Origin: an uncultured Burkholderiales bacterium
GTDB lineage: Bacteria; Pseudomonadota; Gammaproteobacteria; Burkholderiales; Burkholderiaceae_C
Reading direction: 5' to 3'
Length of the DNA stretch: 8,666 nt
NCBI GenBank assembly: GCA_903925445.1
Contig: CAIYFE010000090.1
Span: 1 to 8,666 of the forward strand
In this document: piece after piece, positions 7,277-8,666 of the stretch
Layout: each line of letters opens with the position of its first letter
Position numbering within the stretch: position 1 is the first letter of the stretch
Translations under genes and position numbers: made by a program
Notes under the pieces: generated by a model
What the model was told of the DNA's origin: nothing
Database searches by the model: none
The model's input: only the letters and a program-made list of their open reading frames with translations

Positions 7277-8452
7277 TCAAGGATGCCAACCATCTGTCAG
7301 GGTGGACAAAAAAGCAATGACATCTTGAATTTCGCTGTCTGTGAGCGCGGCGAGTTGCCCTGTGCTGCGGTTGTAGGGCGCTTCTGTTGTGTTCACATTG
7401 CCTTTGTAGGCCTGAGGCAAATCATCAAATTTATTGACGGAGCCGTCGCTGTTGCGCGAATACCATTTTTCAGGCTGCGTATCTCGTTGAACATAAAAAC
7501 TCACCACATCGGTTAAGTTTTTGAACTTGCCATTGTGAAAGTAAGCTTTTCGCAAAGCAACGTTGCGCAAAGATGGCACTTTGAATGCGCCACACCATTG
7601 GGTCTGACTGGCCAAGTCAGCGCGGCCACACAAACCTAAATCAAAGTAGTTGGCATCTAAGTTTCGAACGATTTCTAAATTTCGAGGCACACCCAAATTG
7701 TCATAGGTGAAGTCTGTGAACAGCGGATGGCTACCATCGGCTTGTTTGTCCGAAGGATGGCACGAAGCGCAGTTGCCTTTGTCTGGGTCGTTGAACAAAG
7801 CCAATCCACGAGTTTCTGCGTCTGACAACGCCGTTTGACCCCGCAAGAATGCATCATATTTACTGGAATACCCATTGAATATCAGATCGCCACGCTGATA
7901 CTGTGCCAACGCATCAGTCAATCGATCAAAGGCCAGATCGACATCTTCCAAAATTCTTTCACCAAAGACCGCTTTGAATTGACGCGCCCATGCGCTTTGG
8001 GCAATTTTTAAAACAACTGCGGCCTTGTCAGCATTGGCCATTTCGCGAGCGCCCAACAGTGGCCCAGCCGCTTGCTCTTCCAAACTGTTGGCGCGGCCAT
8101 CCCAAAAAAATCCACCTACGGGCGTTCCATCAACGTCAATCCGAAAAGCTTGATTCAACCGCAAATAACGCAAAGGCTGAGAATTTCTAAGCCCTTGCAC
8201 ATTCATGTAGACACCACCTAACTGAGCCGCCAAATTGTTGAGCGCGGCATGTCCGGTTTCTGGCGCATGACACGAAGCGCAAGCCAATTGCCCCGAAGCC
8301 GACAAAGACGGATCAAAAAATGCCAACTCACCGACCTTTTCTATGCTCGCCACCCCAGACCCCGCAGCGCCACAACCCGTCAACACAGCAAGCAACACAA
8401 CCATCAACGCTGCTCGGCTCTGATTTCTTTTTGAGCCCACTTCATTTGCCAT
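7277..8452 (-). CDS. di-haem cytochrome c peroxidase / MauG-like lipoprotein
   Basis: This 391-residue protein belongs to the bacterial di-haem cytochrome c peroxidase/MauG superfamily, periplasmic enzymes that reduce hydrogen peroxide or use it to oxidise a partner protein. An N-terminal signal with lipobox LTGC (lipid Cys27) predicts a membrane-anchored lipoprotein. Two c-type haem sites are visible: CASCH at C58-C61-H62 and CASCH at C228-C231-H232. FWDGRA (W117) sits where family members carry a conserved motif with the inter-haem Trp. The C-terminal region KVPSLRNVALRKAYFHNG, then FKNLTDVVSFY, is typical; Y320 may stand where classical peroxidases have a Met haem ligand, as in MauG. I prefer the ATG at 8452 to the in-frame ATG at 8467: it has GAGG five bases upstream and gives a compact signal peptide, while 8467 has no such site. 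The gene converges on the exoprotein gene and has a Fur-like box upstream. Substrate is unknown; family members also occur in iron-acquisition loci. Confidence 0.88.
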   Translation of the reverse strand: MANEVGSKRNQSRAALMVVLLAVLTGCGAAGSGVASIEKVGELAFFDPSLSASGQLACASCHAPETGHAALNNLAAQLGGVYMNVQGLRNSQPLRYLRLNQAFRIDVDGTPVGGFFWDGRANSLEEQAAGPLLGAREMANADKAAVVLKIAQSAWARQFKAVFGERILEDVDLAFDRLTDALAQYQRGDLIFNGYSSKYDAFLRGQTALSDAETRGLALFNDPDKGNCASCHPSDKQADGSHPLFTDFTYDNLGVPRNLEIVRNLDANYFDLGLCGRADLASQTQWCGAFKVPSLRNVALRKAYFHNGKFKNLTDVVSFYVQRDTQPEKWYSRNSDGSVNKFDDLPQAYKGNVNTTEAPYNRSTGQLAALTDSEIQDVIAFLSTLTDGWHP

Positions 8453-8457
8453 AAAAA

Positions 8458-8471
8458 CCTCATGCATGAGG
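8458..8471. promoter_or_regulatory. 14-bp perfect palindrome covering the peroxidase ribosome-binding site
   Basis: CCTCATGCATGAGG is its own reverse complement. Its left end (8458-8461) is the Shine-Dalgarno GAGG of the minus-strand gene, five bases from the ATG at 8452. In the mRNA, CCUC could pair with GAGG around an AUGCAU loop and mask the site. It could also be a DNA-binding dyad, or chance. Confidence 0.4.
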
Positions 8472-8475
8472 CTTC

Positions 8476-8481
8476 ATTCTA
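8476..8481 (-). promoter_or_regulatory. -10-like box TAGAAT of the peroxidase gene
   Basis: On the minus strand TAGAAT (five of six consensus bases) lies 24 bases from the ATG at 8452, just downstream of the Fur-like box. No strong -35 is visible at 16-18 bp. If used, transcription would start near 8469 and the leader would be very short. Confidence 0.4.
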
Positions 8482-8483
8482 AA

Positions 8484-8498
8484 TGAGAACTATTCTCA
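8484..8498. promoter_or_regulatory. Fur box (ferric uptake regulator operator) upstream of the peroxidase gene
   Basis: TGAGAAC-T-ATTCTCA is a 7-1-7 inverted repeat with a single imperfect pair (C8490 against A8492). It matches the known Fur core TGATAATNATTATCA and the common variant TGAGAATNATTCTCA. It sits directly upstream of the -10-like box of the peroxidase gene, where bound Fur would block RNA polymerase. This predicts repression in high iron and expression under iron limitation. It also lies 86 bases from the +-strand promoter-like sequence at the right edge. Confidence 0.7.
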
Positions 8499-8547
8499 AA
8501 AACTAGAAAACATATCAATTTCAAGGACTTGAGCATCTAGGTTGGCT

Positions 8548-8563
8548 TCGCAAAAATTTGCGA
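8548..8563. promoter_or_regulatory. palindromic operator-like site 1, TCGCAAAAATTTGCGA
   Basis: TCGCAAA-AA-TTTGCGA is a perfect 7-2-7 dyad. It is the left half of a larger 21-bp inverted repeat (8547-8567 with 8586-8606, one mismatch). A second copy of the dyad starts exactly 42 bp away. The cognate protein is not known. Confidence 0.5.
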
Positions 8564-8584
8564 TTCAGCAAAAGCGCAAAAAAA

Positions 8585-8615
8585 TTGAGTCGCAAATTTT
8601 TGCGAAAAATACAAT
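8585..8615 (+). promoter_or_regulatory. possible rightward promoter with 19-bp spacer
   Basis: TTGAGT (8585-8590) and TACAAT (8610-8615) are separated by 19 bases that contain the second palindrome. Spacers of 19-20 bp with a dyad between the boxes are typical of MerR-family promoters. The likely target would be a + strand gene beginning at or beyond the window edge. A GTG at 8630 opens a short frame to the end (MSLLAAQKTKKK), but no ribosome-binding site precedes it and I do not call it a gene. Confidence 0.3.
8590..8605. promoter_or_regulatory. palindromic operator-like site 2, TCGCAAATTTTTGCGA
   Basis: TCGCAAA-TT-TTTGCGA is a perfect 7-2-7 dyad with the same arms as the site at 8548. It lies between a -35-like TTGAGT (8585-8590) and a -10-like TACAAT (8610-8615), overlapping the end of the former, so a bound protein would directly control a rightward promoter. 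No T run follows on either strand, so a terminator is unlikely. Confidence 0.5.
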
Positions 8616-8666
8616 TTGTTGAACGTGCTGTGAGCCTCTTGGCGGCGCAAAAAACCAAGAAAAAGC

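Noticed and set aside
7136..7516. Plus-strand 126-residue frame spanning the end of the exoprotein and the peroxidase C-terminus
   Set aside because: It overlaps two well-supported genes in other frames and has no recognisable content.
8547..8606. Rho-independent terminator formed by the 21-bp inverted repeat
   Set aside because: The stem is AT-rich in its core, the loop is 18 bases, and no U tract follows on either strand; the internal perfect dyads fit operators better.
1..8666. tRNA, rRNA, CRISPR array, insertion sequence or attachment site
   Set aside because: No cloverleaf or rRNA-like sequence, no regularly spaced exact repeats, no transposase or integrase frame and no terminal inverted repeats around a mobile gene were seen. 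The repetitive look of 1700-6400 comes from protein-level beta-helix repeats.

Overview
The window carries a large exoprotein (adhesin) gene of the two-partner secretion (TPS, type Vb) class. It lies between the 3' end of an unrecognised gene and a convergent di-haem cytochrome c peroxidase/MauG-like lipoprotein gene. Moderate GC, heavy use of TTG for leucine, an HMW-type TPS domain with an extended signal peptide, and a di-haem periplasmic peroxidase suggest a Gram-negative betaproteobacterium, perhaps Burkholderiales/Comamonadaceae. The assignment is an inference from style; no marker gene is present.

Layout: (1) 1-345 (+), tail of an unrecognised protein cut by the window edge. (2) 346-470, a short AT-rich intergenic stretch with a possible weak terminator, a TATAAT box and a 15-bp dyad. 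(3) 471-7257 (+), the TPS exoprotein locus, read as two overlapping frames: 471-3152 (ESPR signal peptide, TPS domain, beta-helix with one PATR-like repeat) and 2974-7257 (beta-helix repeats, two YDG-type domains, a cysteine-bearing C-terminus). The frames join at a G7 tract (3055-3061). Removing one G gives a single 2261-residue protein whose repeat register is preserved across the junction, so this is one gene that is off-frame as sequenced. Phase variation, a fixed mutation and a homopolymer sequencing error all fit. (4) 7258-7276, a 19-bp gap between convergent genes with no visible terminator. (5) 7277-8452 (-), the di-haem peroxidase lipoprotein, preceded by a strong ribosome-binding site, a -10-like box and a near-consensus Fur box. 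(6) 8499-8666, non-coding as far as can be seen, holding two nearly identical 16-bp palindromes set 42 bp apart, the second inside a possible rightward promoter with a 19-bp spacer.

The exoprotein would need an outer-membrane TpsB partner for export; none is encoded here. The peroxidase looks iron-regulated and has no evident functional tie to the adhesin. The points most worth following are the G7 frame break, the cysteines confined to the extreme C-terminus of the exoprotein, the Fur box, and the paired palindromes at the right edge.
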